From Vitrella brassicaformis (taxonomy: Eukaryota; Sar; Vitrellaceae), in the NCBI GenBank assembly GCA_001179505.1, contig CDMY01000391.1:1-29111 (forward strand): a stretch of DNA of 29,111 bases, written 5' to 3'. Position numbers and translations under genes: made by a program. The notes beneath the pieces are model-generated. The model searched no databases, was not told the origin of the DNA, and saw only the letters and a program-made list of their open reading frames with translations. Shown one piece after another: positions 20,283-29,111 of the stretch. How positions within the stretch are numbered: position 1 is the stretch's first letter; every line of letters begins with the position of its first letter.

Positions 20283-22586
20283 TCGATTCATCAGTCATTA
20301 CAGTACTGGTAACTGAGTGTGTGTGTCTGCCGTCAGGAGGGTATTTTGGCTGCTGGCCGTCGTCATTCATCCCTGTCGCCGATCTGCTTACTCTGTCGAC
20401 CAGCTGCTAATCGATGTGTTACTAACCGAATGCCTGACATGGCTCTGATACCTGCGTGAGTCGGTCTATGGCTTCGCCTTTCTCTCTGTGGGGCTCTCCT
20501 CTCTGTGTAGCCCTCCCTCCCTCCCTCCCTCCCTCTGTATCTGTGTCTGTGTCTGTCTGTCGGTGTGGACATCGATTGCGGTCGCCCGTACTCGTGTTTC
20601 CTTCAAACACGCCATTGCAAGTCGCCGTCCGTTTCCCATCCCCGACAGACAGATATCACCCGACAGACACGCACCACCATCTCTCGTGTGTATGGAAACC
20701 AGCCAGCCAGGCCACTCACTCAGCGAGTCATTCAACATGTGGCGACAGACACACAGGCATCAATCACGACGCCGTGTCCTGTCAGCCAGTCAGTCAGCCA
20801 TTCAGCGAGTATGTACACCTACATAGACTTAGTCAGTCGATCGACACGCACACGCTCTCTCACGCCAACCAACCCAATCCAAGACAAAACAAGATGGACA
20901 CCTAGAGCGAGACATACAGAACAGTCGGCAGCCGGCAGCTAGCAACACATCAATCAACCGACCGACACACAACACGCTTGAAATGATGATGATGATGATT
21001 CCATTCCCACGCAGGCAGGCGGGCACGCAGACAAGCAACCAGGCAAGCAATCTAGTGTCTTGTCTTGCGACATGTGCATGGCACTGTCGCTCTCCCTCTC
21101 TGACTGACTGGCTGGCTGGCTGGCTCTTTCGGCCATGGAAACGAACAAACACCGGCCAAGCACCGATGGGTTATCAAACCGTGCCATCGCCACCACAACC
21201 ACCACCGCACAAATGGAGACCAACATGGTCGCGCAACACATCCATTCAGCATGCAGGAGCCTCGTCTGTGTCGTGTTGATCCTGTCATCCGTCGAGGCAG
21301 CGGCGTCGTCGGCTCTGTCTCTGCCCTTTGGTGGAGAGCAGACCCAGCACCAGCGAGACGCACACACCAACAGAAGACGGGAATCAACCGTGCAGACATA
21401 CGTCATCACACCACACAGTCAGACACCGTCGCAGCCCACCCACCCCCCCTCCGTCTTTCACTTGTTTCGCGCCTCCTCCACGTGACGCAGCCTGCTTGCT
21501 GGGGTGAAGTGAGCAAGCAGGTGTCGTCGCATCTGGGAACTCAACACAGCAAACGGGGAAATCTCAACGGCACAAAAAGACACCAGCCGTCTGCCTGCCC
21601 ATCCGACAAGGGGACGACATACAGCGGTTCTCTCGCCCCCCTCCCCTTTTGCGTTGCCCTCTCCGTCCTCTGCCGACGGACCCATCCGCGCCCCAGCAGC
21701 AGACGGTACAGACGAGAGACGGACGCAGCCCCTCATCTGCAGCGTTAGCAGCAGGGATGCAAGGGACCACGACAGAGGAGGATCAGAACGGTGCACTCCC
21801 CTCCCTCCACACACAACGACCAACCGGGATGGTCATCGGCAACACAAAAACAGCAGTGCGTCAAGGCAGGCTGCGTCTCTCATGCAGCCAAGAACGTACA
21901 AAAGGGTACGGTACGTACGCATCCTCTGTCAGAAATGGGACTGGACGAGTACGCAGACACGCGGGCAAAATTGATGCAGCACTCGCCCCTCGTTGCCCCT
22001 CTCCCCAACTCACACAACACACACACTCACAGACACGCGACAACACGAGCTGGGCACGCTGCGGCTGGTCTGAGTTCCCGTCCACTGCAGCAAGATTGCT
22101 TCCTGACGGCACATTTCTCAATGCACCATCTGGAGGCTCTCCAGCCGCGAGTCAAGAGAACACAGAGCAACACGCTGCTATTGCCACCCAAGTCCGCTAC
22201 GCTCTCCTGCAAGACAGAAAAAAACTCTTGCCGTCAACACACACTCGCTGTGACGCAAAACCACACGCATGGACCGCTCCGCTGCAGCAGTGTCGACCCC
22301 ACCATACACACGGTCACAACACAAACACGCGTGTGTGGAGGGGCCGGGCCTCCCTCTCTCTCTCTCTGTTTCTGCGCTCTCCTCTCTTCCCTTTGGGCTT
22401 AGGTACCACGCACGCCAACAGACAGGCACATACACATGCAGGCAGACAGACAGACACGCAATATGCATAGATAGCCATGCAGACAGACACCAGAAAATGG
22501 AATGCCTCCGCCGCGGCGATGTGATCTGTGCGGGCGTCTTGAGTGAGTGAGTTGGCCGTCAGCAGCACCGACCGGCAGCATCATGT
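20283..22586. other. Interval with no well-supported gene
   Basis: Long overlapping frames exist (for example plus strand 21649-22470), but they are rich in Thr, His, Gln, Arg and Ser from CA- and GACA-type repeats and show no domain. A TCCC tract is at 20515-20535. The right part includes the 3' UTR region of the minus-strand aldehyde dehydrogenase gene. One short signal-peptide candidate is listed separately. Confidence 0.5.
21213..21485 (+). CDS. Candidate small secreted peptide
   Basis: ATG at 21213 (or 21225) opens a frame with a signal-peptide shape: MVAQHIHSACRSLVCVVLIL followed by SSVEAAASSALS. The remaining ~55 residues are Gln, Thr, Pro and Ser rich, without a recognisable domain, and end at 21485. 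It may be the first exon of a longer gene or a chance frame. Confidence 0.25.
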   Translation: METNMVAQHIHSACRSLVCVVLILSSVEAAASSALSLPFGGEQTQHQRDAHTNRRRESTVQTYVITPHSQTPSQPTHPPSVFHLFRASST

Positions 22587-24271
22587 TCATCCCAGAGTGG
22601 TGTTGCCGCCGCTGATGTTGATGCAGACGGTCTTGATCTCGCTGTAGAAGTCCAGCGAGTGGAAAGTGCCGCTCTTGCCTGAACCAACAAACACACACAC
22701 ACACACACGCGAAGATAAAGCCCTACATCCACCACGCGTCTCCGCCTGTGTGTGTCAGTGTGTCGACTCACCGAGCCCGTGGATGCCAACCCCGCCAAAG
22801 GGCATGCGCAAGTCGCGGATGAGCCACGAGTTGACCCAGACGTATCCGGTGCGGAGCTCGCCGGCCACCCGATGTGCGCGCGAGAGGTCCTTGGTCCAGA
22901 CGGAGGCCGACAGGCCGCTGCCGTTGTTGGCGGCCTCGATGACCTCACTCTCGCTGGTGAAGGTGACGATGCGCACGATGGGCCCCTGGATCTCGCCGGG
23001 GGAGGCCGTCTTGAACGAACGCTCCTTGTTGACCTTGCTAGTCGCGGACAGACCACCCTGATCAGACACAGACAGAAAGAGATATATATATATATATATA
23101 TGTATATGTGTGAATCGGGTCTGGTGGCTGCGTGTCTTGTCTGGGTGTGTCTGACCAGGACGGTAGGGGTGAACCAGTATCCGCCGGCGAGGTTGCCGGT
23201 CATCTGTGGCTGCTGGCCCCCACACAGCACGACGGCGCCCTCCTCCTGCGCCACCTTGAGCGAGTTGATCATGATGTCCAGCTGCTGCTTCGACACTATC
23301 GGGCCGATCTCGGCATCGCTCTCAGCGGGATCGCCCAACTGAGAACACACACAACAGAGGCCGCGTGACAGGGGAGGTGGATCTGTGTCCGTGTCTGCGT
23401 GAGAGCGTGTGTGGGGTGAGGTGAGTTGACCCACCTTGAGCTTCTTGGTGGCCTCGACGAACTTGTCGGTGAACTCTTTGGCGATGGATTGGTGGACGAA
23501 GATGCGGTTGGGGCAGTGGGCGCGCTGGCCGTTGTCGTAAAGGAAGGCCGCACGGACGGCCTCCGGCACCAACTTGGTCAGGTCGGCGTCCTCGAACACA
23601 CACATGGCGTGGCTGTTGCCCAAATCAAACGCTGCACACACACAGACGTGCAGACGTGCAGACAGAAAGTGGATCATTTATGTGTGTGGGTCAGCGTGTT
23701 GGGTGTGTCAGATGTGTTCCCCCCACACCACTCACCCATTTTCTTGATGCCTGATGCGGCGGCCTTGATGATCTCTGCAGCAGCGTTGTCGCCGCCCACC
23801 ATGCCGATGGCGTTGACACCAGAGTGACCTGCCAGCGCGTGACCGACCTCCTCACCAGCACTGACACACACAGACGACGACCCAAAAGGAGAGTTGTCTC
23901 GCTCTCTGCTTCAATCATGTGTTGTGCTGTGCTGCTAACCCGTAGACGACGTTGAAGACGCCCGGCGGCAGCACCCCCGACTGAGCGAGGATCTGGGTGA
24001 AGAGGAAGGTGGTGCACGGCGTGGGGCGGGGAGGCTTGGCCACCACCGTGTTGCCCATGGCCAGGGCGGGCACCAGGCGCCAGAGGATCTGGTGCAGGGG
24101 GCGGGACCACGAGCCGATGATGGCCACCACGCCGACGGGGAACCGCTGAGTGTAGTTGAGGGTGCCCTCGTAGTCGGTCTTGGTCTCCCTCAGGCTGTAG
24201 AGGTTGTGCGCGAACTCGCGGAAGTTCCGCAGCTGGCGACGCATGTCCGCACGAGCTACGGGCAGCGACTG

Positions 24272-24325
<54 letters not shown>

Positions 24326-24832
24326 GCAAATGAGCACAAGGGTGTGGGTGTGATGGTGGGTGTGGTGTGAGCAAGGCAATCAGATCTGACCTTGCCCATG
24401 TTGACGGCTTCGAGTTTGGCGAGCTCCTCCATGTTGGCCTCGATGAGCTGCGCGATAGTCATGAGGATGTCGATGCGCTGCTCGCGAGTGGTCTTGGACC
24501 ACTGCGGGAAGGCCGACTGGGCCGCCTTGACTGCCGCATCCACATCAGCATTGCCGGACAGGGGCACCGTGGCGAGGGCCTTGCCCGTCGCTGGGTTGAA
24601 GGCCTGGGCCGTCTTGCCCTCCTGCGTCTCGACGAACTGGTTGTTGACGTAGTTCTTGATCACCTGCACACACACATACCACATGCACACCTGGCGAAAC
24701 ATGAAACGCTCACATGCCGGCAGGACAGCTGTTCGGCTGCATCTGCCCTGCTCTTTCGTCCACTCTCCGTCGGGCATCTACTCTTTTCTCTCTCTCTCCA
24801 TCCCCCCACCCCAGCGCACCCACCTGCGTCAT
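22587..24832 (-). CDS. Aldehyde dehydrogenase-fold protein, ALDH8/muconate-semialdehyde type, catalytic motifs altered
   Basis: Exons 24832-24824, 24663-24391, 24268-23940, 23860-23736, 23631-23435, 23338-23156, 23057-22772 and 22678-22587 join in phase into 497 residues, the normal ALDH length. The first coding exon is nine bases (Met-Thr-Gln). The C-terminus, WVNSWLIRDLRMPFGG then HSLDFYSEIKTVCI, most resembles 2-hydroxy/2-aminomuconate semialdehyde dehydrogenases, NAD-dependent enzymes of catechol or tryptophan breakdown. Key positions differ. The PWN asparagine is Ser149 (GSWSRPL). The FTGS loop is MVGG. The ELGGK glutamate is Asp248 (FDLGNSH). The nucleophile position aligns with Ala283 (NGQRAHCPNRIFV, with Cys285 two residues later). 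The EEIFGP Phe is Gln396 (GEIQGP). Lys172 and Glu394 remain. The fold and splicing are intact, so an inactive or repurposed enzyme is likely. Confidence 0.85.
23082..23106. repeat. TA dinucleotide run in an ALDH intron
   Basis: A run of about 12 TA units sits in the intron between the exons 23338-23156 and 23057-22772. It is the only AT-rich microsatellite of note in a window dominated by CA, TGTC and CATC repeats. Confidence 0.9.
24273..24325. repeat. CA then GA dinucleotide runs in an ALDH intron
   Basis: On the plus strand a CA run is followed directly by a GA run, just upstream (minus sense) of the acceptor at 24269. On the transcript this reads CT then GT, so the CT run may serve as part of the polypyrimidine tract. 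The same compound repeat recurs at 15227-15289 in an intron of the orphan gene. Confidence 0.9.
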
Positions 24833-24847
24833 CTTGCTGGCTGCGAG

Positions 24848-25546
24848 ATGGGCTTGAAGATCAATCGAATTCGGCAGATGCAGCAGTGCGGAGGGTGCAG
24901 CACACAGACAGAAAGACAGTGGTAGCCACGCGGGACGGCACAACGTCGTCAGCGTCCAGTGCTGATGTAGCTCGCACTGGGCTAGGACATTCTGTGAAAC
25001 TGCTCCCCGAAGTCAAGAAGCGCAAACTGGAGGAAAACTCGTGAGGGGAGCGCGGCCGTGCTTTCTCATACGAGACGACTGCGGTGACCAGAACCCACCC
25101 AGTCACAGACCATTCCTCTCTCTGTGGGTGGTCTGGTCCGATGAAAGTGCGCGAGTGCGAGTAATCGGACGGCACAAGTGCGGGAGCTGGTGAAGTGGTC
25201 CGTTCGCCAGCGATGCCCTCACTGTAAAGGAAGCCCAGGACCGGCACCGCCACCCGACTCGTGGTGGTGAAGTTTTCTCATTGCCCACCCGCACTGCCGG
25301 GCTGAGCCCTTCTCTTCTCTCTCGGACAGCTGGACCGCACCAACAAGGTAAGGTACGCACAGCCGCCGACACGACACAACACGACACCCAACATGCCCGA
25401 GACACGTATGTCGGGGTGTGTGTGTGTTCCCGTGTGTTGGAATGGTCATGCAGACTCTGCGCGCATTGCCAAGCCGACAGCCACCCGCGGAATTAAGCAG
25501 TCAGCGTCCGTCCGACGCCGCCAACAAGTCCGTCCGCGATCACTGA
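24848..25546 (+). CDS. Candidate small gene divergent from the ALDH
   Basis: A plus-strand frame covering 24920-25044 reads like protein: TVVATRDGTTSSASSADVAR followed by GHSVKLLPEVKKRKLEEN. An 18-base segment 25330-25347 (CGGACAG before, GTAAGG after; LDRTNK) and a segment 25454-25546 (CATGCAG before, TGA at the end; TLRALPSRQPPAELSSQ) are flanked by good splice sites. They join in phase 0 with each other, and with the first segment if its donor is GTCAAG at 25012. No firm start codon is seen, since the ATG at 24848 is in another frame. Family unknown; exon joins are tentative. Confidence 0.3.
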
Positions 25547-26056
25547 TGCGCAAGGGAGAGGGGGGGACGGTGCGCGCGTGGCGTCTGAGGTCGGTCTCTC
25601 TGTCGCTGAGCCGCTCCCCTGGTGAGTCTCGCGACCCCTCCATCCATCCATCCATCCATTCCGCAGCCGACCAACACCACACCCGCCACCCCGACCAACA
25701 CAACACAAGACATCAACCAACCGATCTGGTGCCACTGGGCACCACCCCGTGACCTCTGCCAGCCATGCCGTCCATCAGGGAGACTCACTGCGTGTGTGCC
25801 GTGTGTGGATGCTGTGCGCCGCGCCCTGCTTCTCCAATCTCACGCCCTCGTCTTCTTGTGCACATCCATGTGTGTGTGTGTGTGTGTGTGTGCCTGTGTG
25901 TCAGGTCGCCGCTGAGTCGTCGGCGGTCGAGCTGTCAGTAACAGCCATCGCTGCATTGGTGTGTCCATTTTTGGGGGCCGCTGCACGGGTCAGATGATGG
26001 CGCCTCAGTCAGATACTCTGTTATCGTGTGATTGAGAGTGCAATCGCTCCTTGCAG
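25547..26056. other. Interval upstream of the CCCH gene
   Basis: No certain gene is seen. A possible exon starts at 25905 after GTGTGTCAG (VAAESSAVELSVTAIAALV), but its phase does not fit the next exon at 26057. A CATC tract lies at 25639-25660. Upstream exons of the CCCH gene may be here. Confidence 0.4.
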
Positions 26057-26918
26057 TGGGTGCTGCCTTCGTAAGCCTTCAAGCGGCTGGTGCGGCTGGG
26101 CAGCCTTCAAGCGACACGACGATGCCGGGGATGAGGAAGAGGACATTGACGCCATGTGGGAAGAGGCCAAGAAGGACGACAGTGTGGCGCTCCCGCACCC
26201 TCCTGTGTCGCATCACCCTTACGTTGCCACGGCGCCGTACGGCCAGCCGCCACCGCCCCCCTACCCCGGCCTCTACGCGCACAACGGCTGGGCGCCTTCC
26301 TCCCTGGCCATGCCGCCGCATATGCCGCATACCGTCAGATACGCTGCCGGTGAGCGAAGGCATCCACGCTTATAAGCATTGATGCCATGGCAGGCATCTA
26401 TGTATTAGGGGTCATCGTGCAGATGAGTGGTCAGGAGCGGCAGCCCCTCTTCCGGACAGATATGTGCAAGTACCACCTGCAGGGCTACTGCGGCCACGGG
26501 CAACATGTACAGCTACGACACATGGATGGATGGATGGATGGAAGCCGGTGTTGGCTATTGGGTGTTGGTTGTGGATGTGTGTGTGCAGTGTCGATTTGCC
26601 CACGTCGCCGACCAGCTCGTCAAGAGAGGGAGGGGCGGCAACAACCCGGGCAGTTCGAAGAAGGCCAAGAAGGAAAGACAGCGCAGGAACCGGTGAGTTC
26701 GATAACAAAGCTGCACCAAGGCAAACGTGTCCGTCAGTTGAATCGCTCGCGTCGTTCCAAATCTGGCCTCCTGTTGGTTCTGCAGGCGTGCACGAGGTGC
26801 ACGAGATGCAGCGGCGGTGACCAATGACGGCGAGGTCGACGACGATGTGTGTGTGAGTGAATGCGATGAAGTGATGCCTTGTCTGGAAAGTGGGCAGTGG
26901 ACGGTTGCCTGTGAGTAG
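26057..26918 (+). CDS. CCCH-type zinc-finger protein, 5' end unresolved
   Basis: Exons 26057-26333, 26423-26506, 26589-26692 and 26786-26918 join in phase (0, 0, 2). Exon 1 encodes an acidic helix (DEEEDIDAMWEEAKKDDS), then a Pro/Tyr/Gly-rich segment (YGQPPPPPYPGLYAHNGWAP). Exon 2 ends CKYHLQGYCGHGQH and exon 3 begins CRFAH. Splicing creates a complete Cys-x7-Cys-x5-Cys-x3-His finger, the RNA-binding type found in mRNA-processing and decay proteins. A basic tail follows (SSKKAKKERQR). Exon 4 ends in an acidic stretch with several Cys and a TAG at 26916-26918. I chose the donor at 26334 (GTCAGA) because it keeps phase; GTGAGC at 26346 would not. The start codon may be ATG 26154 or lie in an upstream exon. 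Confidence 0.7.
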
Positions 26919-27215
26919 AGGTCAACATCTGAGTGCGCGTGAGAGACCACAAGTCTATCCATCCAGATGAATGACACCAGTTTGTGTGGGCATGTGGTTA
27001 ATACTGCGGGCTCGTGCGTAATGGCCCGCATCAGAATGGGCGTGTCAATCTGATTAGCGAATGACTGTACAGCTCATCTGCAGTGCACACCGCTGTCGAT
27101 TCACTCACGCACTCGCTCACTGGCCAGTCGCCATGGTCTTCTTTCTGTGCCACACACACACAAGGGCCAATTCACGCACTAGGGTACACCCACACACACA
27201 CACACACACTCACAC
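26919..27215. other. Short gap between CCCH gene and minus-strand candidate
   Basis: No gene is seen. It should contain the 3' ends of both neighbours if the minus-strand candidate is real. A CA tract lies at about 27189-27208. Confidence 0.4.
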
Positions 27216-27820
27216 TCACACGCATTTCTCTCCGTCCACCAGCGAGTTGAATTCATCCGTCGAGAGGGCCACGCAGGTCACGCAGCAAGAGCAAGACACA
27301 CTGGTCAACACACACACACATAGGCAACGCATTCAGTCAGCCAGCCTTCAGATGCGCATGTGCACATCCGTGTAGGAGTGAGTGAGTGCACTGACCTGCA
27401 CTTGGCTGCCTGTCTGTAGCGAACCACCGGCACACACAGCAACAGAGTGATGGTAAGGGGAGGAGGCAACAGGCGGATAGACAGACAGAGAGACCGACAG
27501 ACAGAGAGAGACCGCTGCTGCTCGCCGTGTGGGTGTCCTGTCCGTCTGCAAGACAGACGTCGACACGCACAGTGCGACACAGACAACAACGCCGAACACC
27601 GGCCAGTTCGGCGTGTGTGTAGGTACGTATGTCGAACGAAGGCCACCCACCCCTCGCCTCGGGCGTGTCACTGTAGTAGACAGCCAAGCAAGTAGGCAGA
27701 GTGAAAACATCATGAGAACGCCGTTTCAGTTGTCTTGCGGCCCCCTCCTTGTCCGCCCGCCCCAGTGGATCGATCAATCCCACAACAAATGGATGGTTTC
27801 TCAGTCCGCCCACAGCCCCA
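27216..27820 (-). CDS. Candidate minus-strand gene, two or more exons
   Basis: A minus-strand exon 27820-27627 is flanked by CGGTTCAG and GTACCT and encodes LRNHPFVVGLIDPLGRADKE, then DVFTLPTCLAVYYSDTPEAR, which looks like true protein. A possible terminal exon 27300-27216 is preceded by TTGACCAG and encodes SCSCCVTCVALSTDEFNSLV to a TGA. Short exon-like segments between them (after GTCTTGCAG near 27555 and GCTACAG near 27420) could not be joined with confidence. An upstream exon near 28090-27925 with a hydrophobic start is possible. Family unknown. Confidence 0.3.
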
Positions 27821-28504
27821 CTGAACCGACAGACCAACAACCCACACAGATCGACAGACAGACAGACGGCCACGTGCAGCTCGGTGGCCGCACTGCCGTC
27901 TGTCTCTCCGTCCTGCCCGCCTGCCTGCGCTCACCAGCCACCCAGCCGCCCGGCCAGCAGCCACAAATGGACAAAACGCCACCGAGCGACCGGATCGCGA
28001 GAGGGAATGCTCTCGGCATCGTGGGTGTGTGTATGTATGCATCTGGATGATGATATAAGGGCAATAAACACCGCTGAGGAAATCAAGAGAAATGACAGTA
28101 AGGAACACACACACACACAGAGAGAGAGAGAGAGGTGTTAGCTAGGTTGAAAAGGGGGAATGCAGCCGAGTGAGGGAGTGAGCAGCGATGCTGGATGCTG
28201 TCACCCCTTCTGTGCTGGCAGAGAGGCTAGGGGAGGAGCTAGACACGCACACCACACCACACCACACCACACACCACCCAGGTATACCATTGAAAGACAC
28301 AAATACAGCCCCACCACTCACATGCACACATACATAGTTAGTTACAGGCGATAACCCCCAGGGATAAATAGACCGACCGGCTCTCAACAAATTTCGCCCC
28401 TCTCCGCCCCGCCCCCTCTCGCCATGATGCCCCACTGCTGCCCCCACAGGCATACTCAGGCCGGACACACATCATAACATCATATCACAACACAGCACAA
28501 GACA

Positions 28505-28537
<33 letters not shown>

Positions 28538-29111
28538 TGTGTGCAGCCACACATGGGGAGACAGCGAGGCAGGGAGGCAGTACCGACAGCATAGCCCGCC
28601 TACCTACCTACCATGGTGAGTGAGTAGGACCGAAAAAAGGCACCCCATCCATCCCACATGACATCCCATGACATCGCTCCTCAAAATCAGTGCCATCCAT
28701 CCATCATGGAGAGGGAGGAATCACCATGCAAGCAAGCTGCCCCCATGTAATGTAAGTGTGTCTCCTTCCCCGTGTCAGTTAGTCCCTCTCCCCCCCCCCC
28801 TCTCTCTCCGGTTGTCTCCTGAAGGGGAGTGACTGCACCCATTATCCGTCCATTTAGGCAGGCAGGCAGGCAGGCAGGCCATGCACACAAAGGAAAAAAC
28901 ACCAGGCAGAGCAGGGCAGCTCGCATCATTCTACTGTAAACCATCCATCCATCCATCGCCACACCAACCAGCCGGGCAGCCAGCCAGGCAGGCAGGCAGG
29001 CAGCCAGGCAGGCATCAGCTCCACTACCCTCACTCACTCACCCACAACGAACGACGCCCATGCAGGCGTGCGTGCCAAAAAGGGGCAACATTGTTCCCAT
29101 CCCTCCCCCCC
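27821..29111. other. Right-end interval, repeats and no supported gene
   Basis: CA, GA, CATC and GGCA tracts dominate (for example ACACC repeats near 28252-28275, a GT run near 28520-28544, a C run near 28791-28800 and GGCA units at 28857-28880). Frames on the minus strand at 28142-28468 and 28687-29037 are open but low complexity and have no recognisable domain. Confidence 0.45.

Noticed and set aside
21649-22470. 273-residue open frame on the plus strand
   Set aside because: The composition is rich in Thr, His, Gln, Ser and Arg without hydrophobic core patterns, and overlapping frames are equally open. It is likely a by-product of few TA-containing stops in GC- and CA-rich DNA.
22559-23677. 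372-residue continuous minus-strand frame as a separate gene
   Set aside because: It mixes true ALDH exons with intron and shifted frames. The spliced ALDH model explains the region.
1-29111. tRNA, rRNA or organelle-derived segments
   Set aside because: No cloverleaf-compatible T-loop (GGTTCGAATCC-like) context or conserved rRNA sequence was noticed on either strand by eye. A tRNAscan or Infernal run would be the decisive test.

Overview
This window is eukaryotic nuclear DNA. Genes are broken into many short exons by GT-AG introns of about 60-340 bases. Reading frames join cleanly only after splicing, and introns and intergenic DNA are saturated with TGTC, CATC, TCCC and CA microsatellites. 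Bacterial or organellar origin is excluded by the introns. The intron style, GC-rich codons and expanded paralogues remind me of an alveolate, possibly a chromerid such as Vitrella. That is an impression, not something I could test.

Layout. 1-962: 3' part of a membrane-protein reading frame. 963-2947: gene-poor DNA with a repeat block (R1). 2948-4512 (+): F-box-like gene A, six exons. 4513-7190: a second copy of the block (R2), a stray copy of gene A's acidic-tail exons, then no clear gene. 7197-10537 (+): many-exon cysteine-rich, probably secreted protein with several frame breaks. 11484-12270 (+): a small related secreted cysteine protein of five exons. Each is followed by a copy of the same ~330-base element (R3, R4). 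13021-14656: weakly supported small genes on both strands. 18029-14967 (-): 11-exon gene for a 689-residue orphan protein. 18629-20282 (+): F-box-like gene B, paralogue of A with identical intron phases but an in-frame TGA. 24832-22587 (-): eight-exon aldehyde dehydrogenase of the ALDH8/muconate-semialdehyde type whose catalytic motifs are altered. 26057-26918 (+): CCCH zinc-finger protein. 27216-27820 (-): a tentative exon chain. The right end has no gene I can support.

The genes do not form a pathway. The recurring theme is local duplication followed by decay: F-box pair A/B, R1/R2, R3/R4 and the duplicated acidic tail. The most interesting single item is the full-length ALDH that looks like a pseudoenzyme. 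No CRISPR array, tRNA, rRNA or intact transposon was seen.
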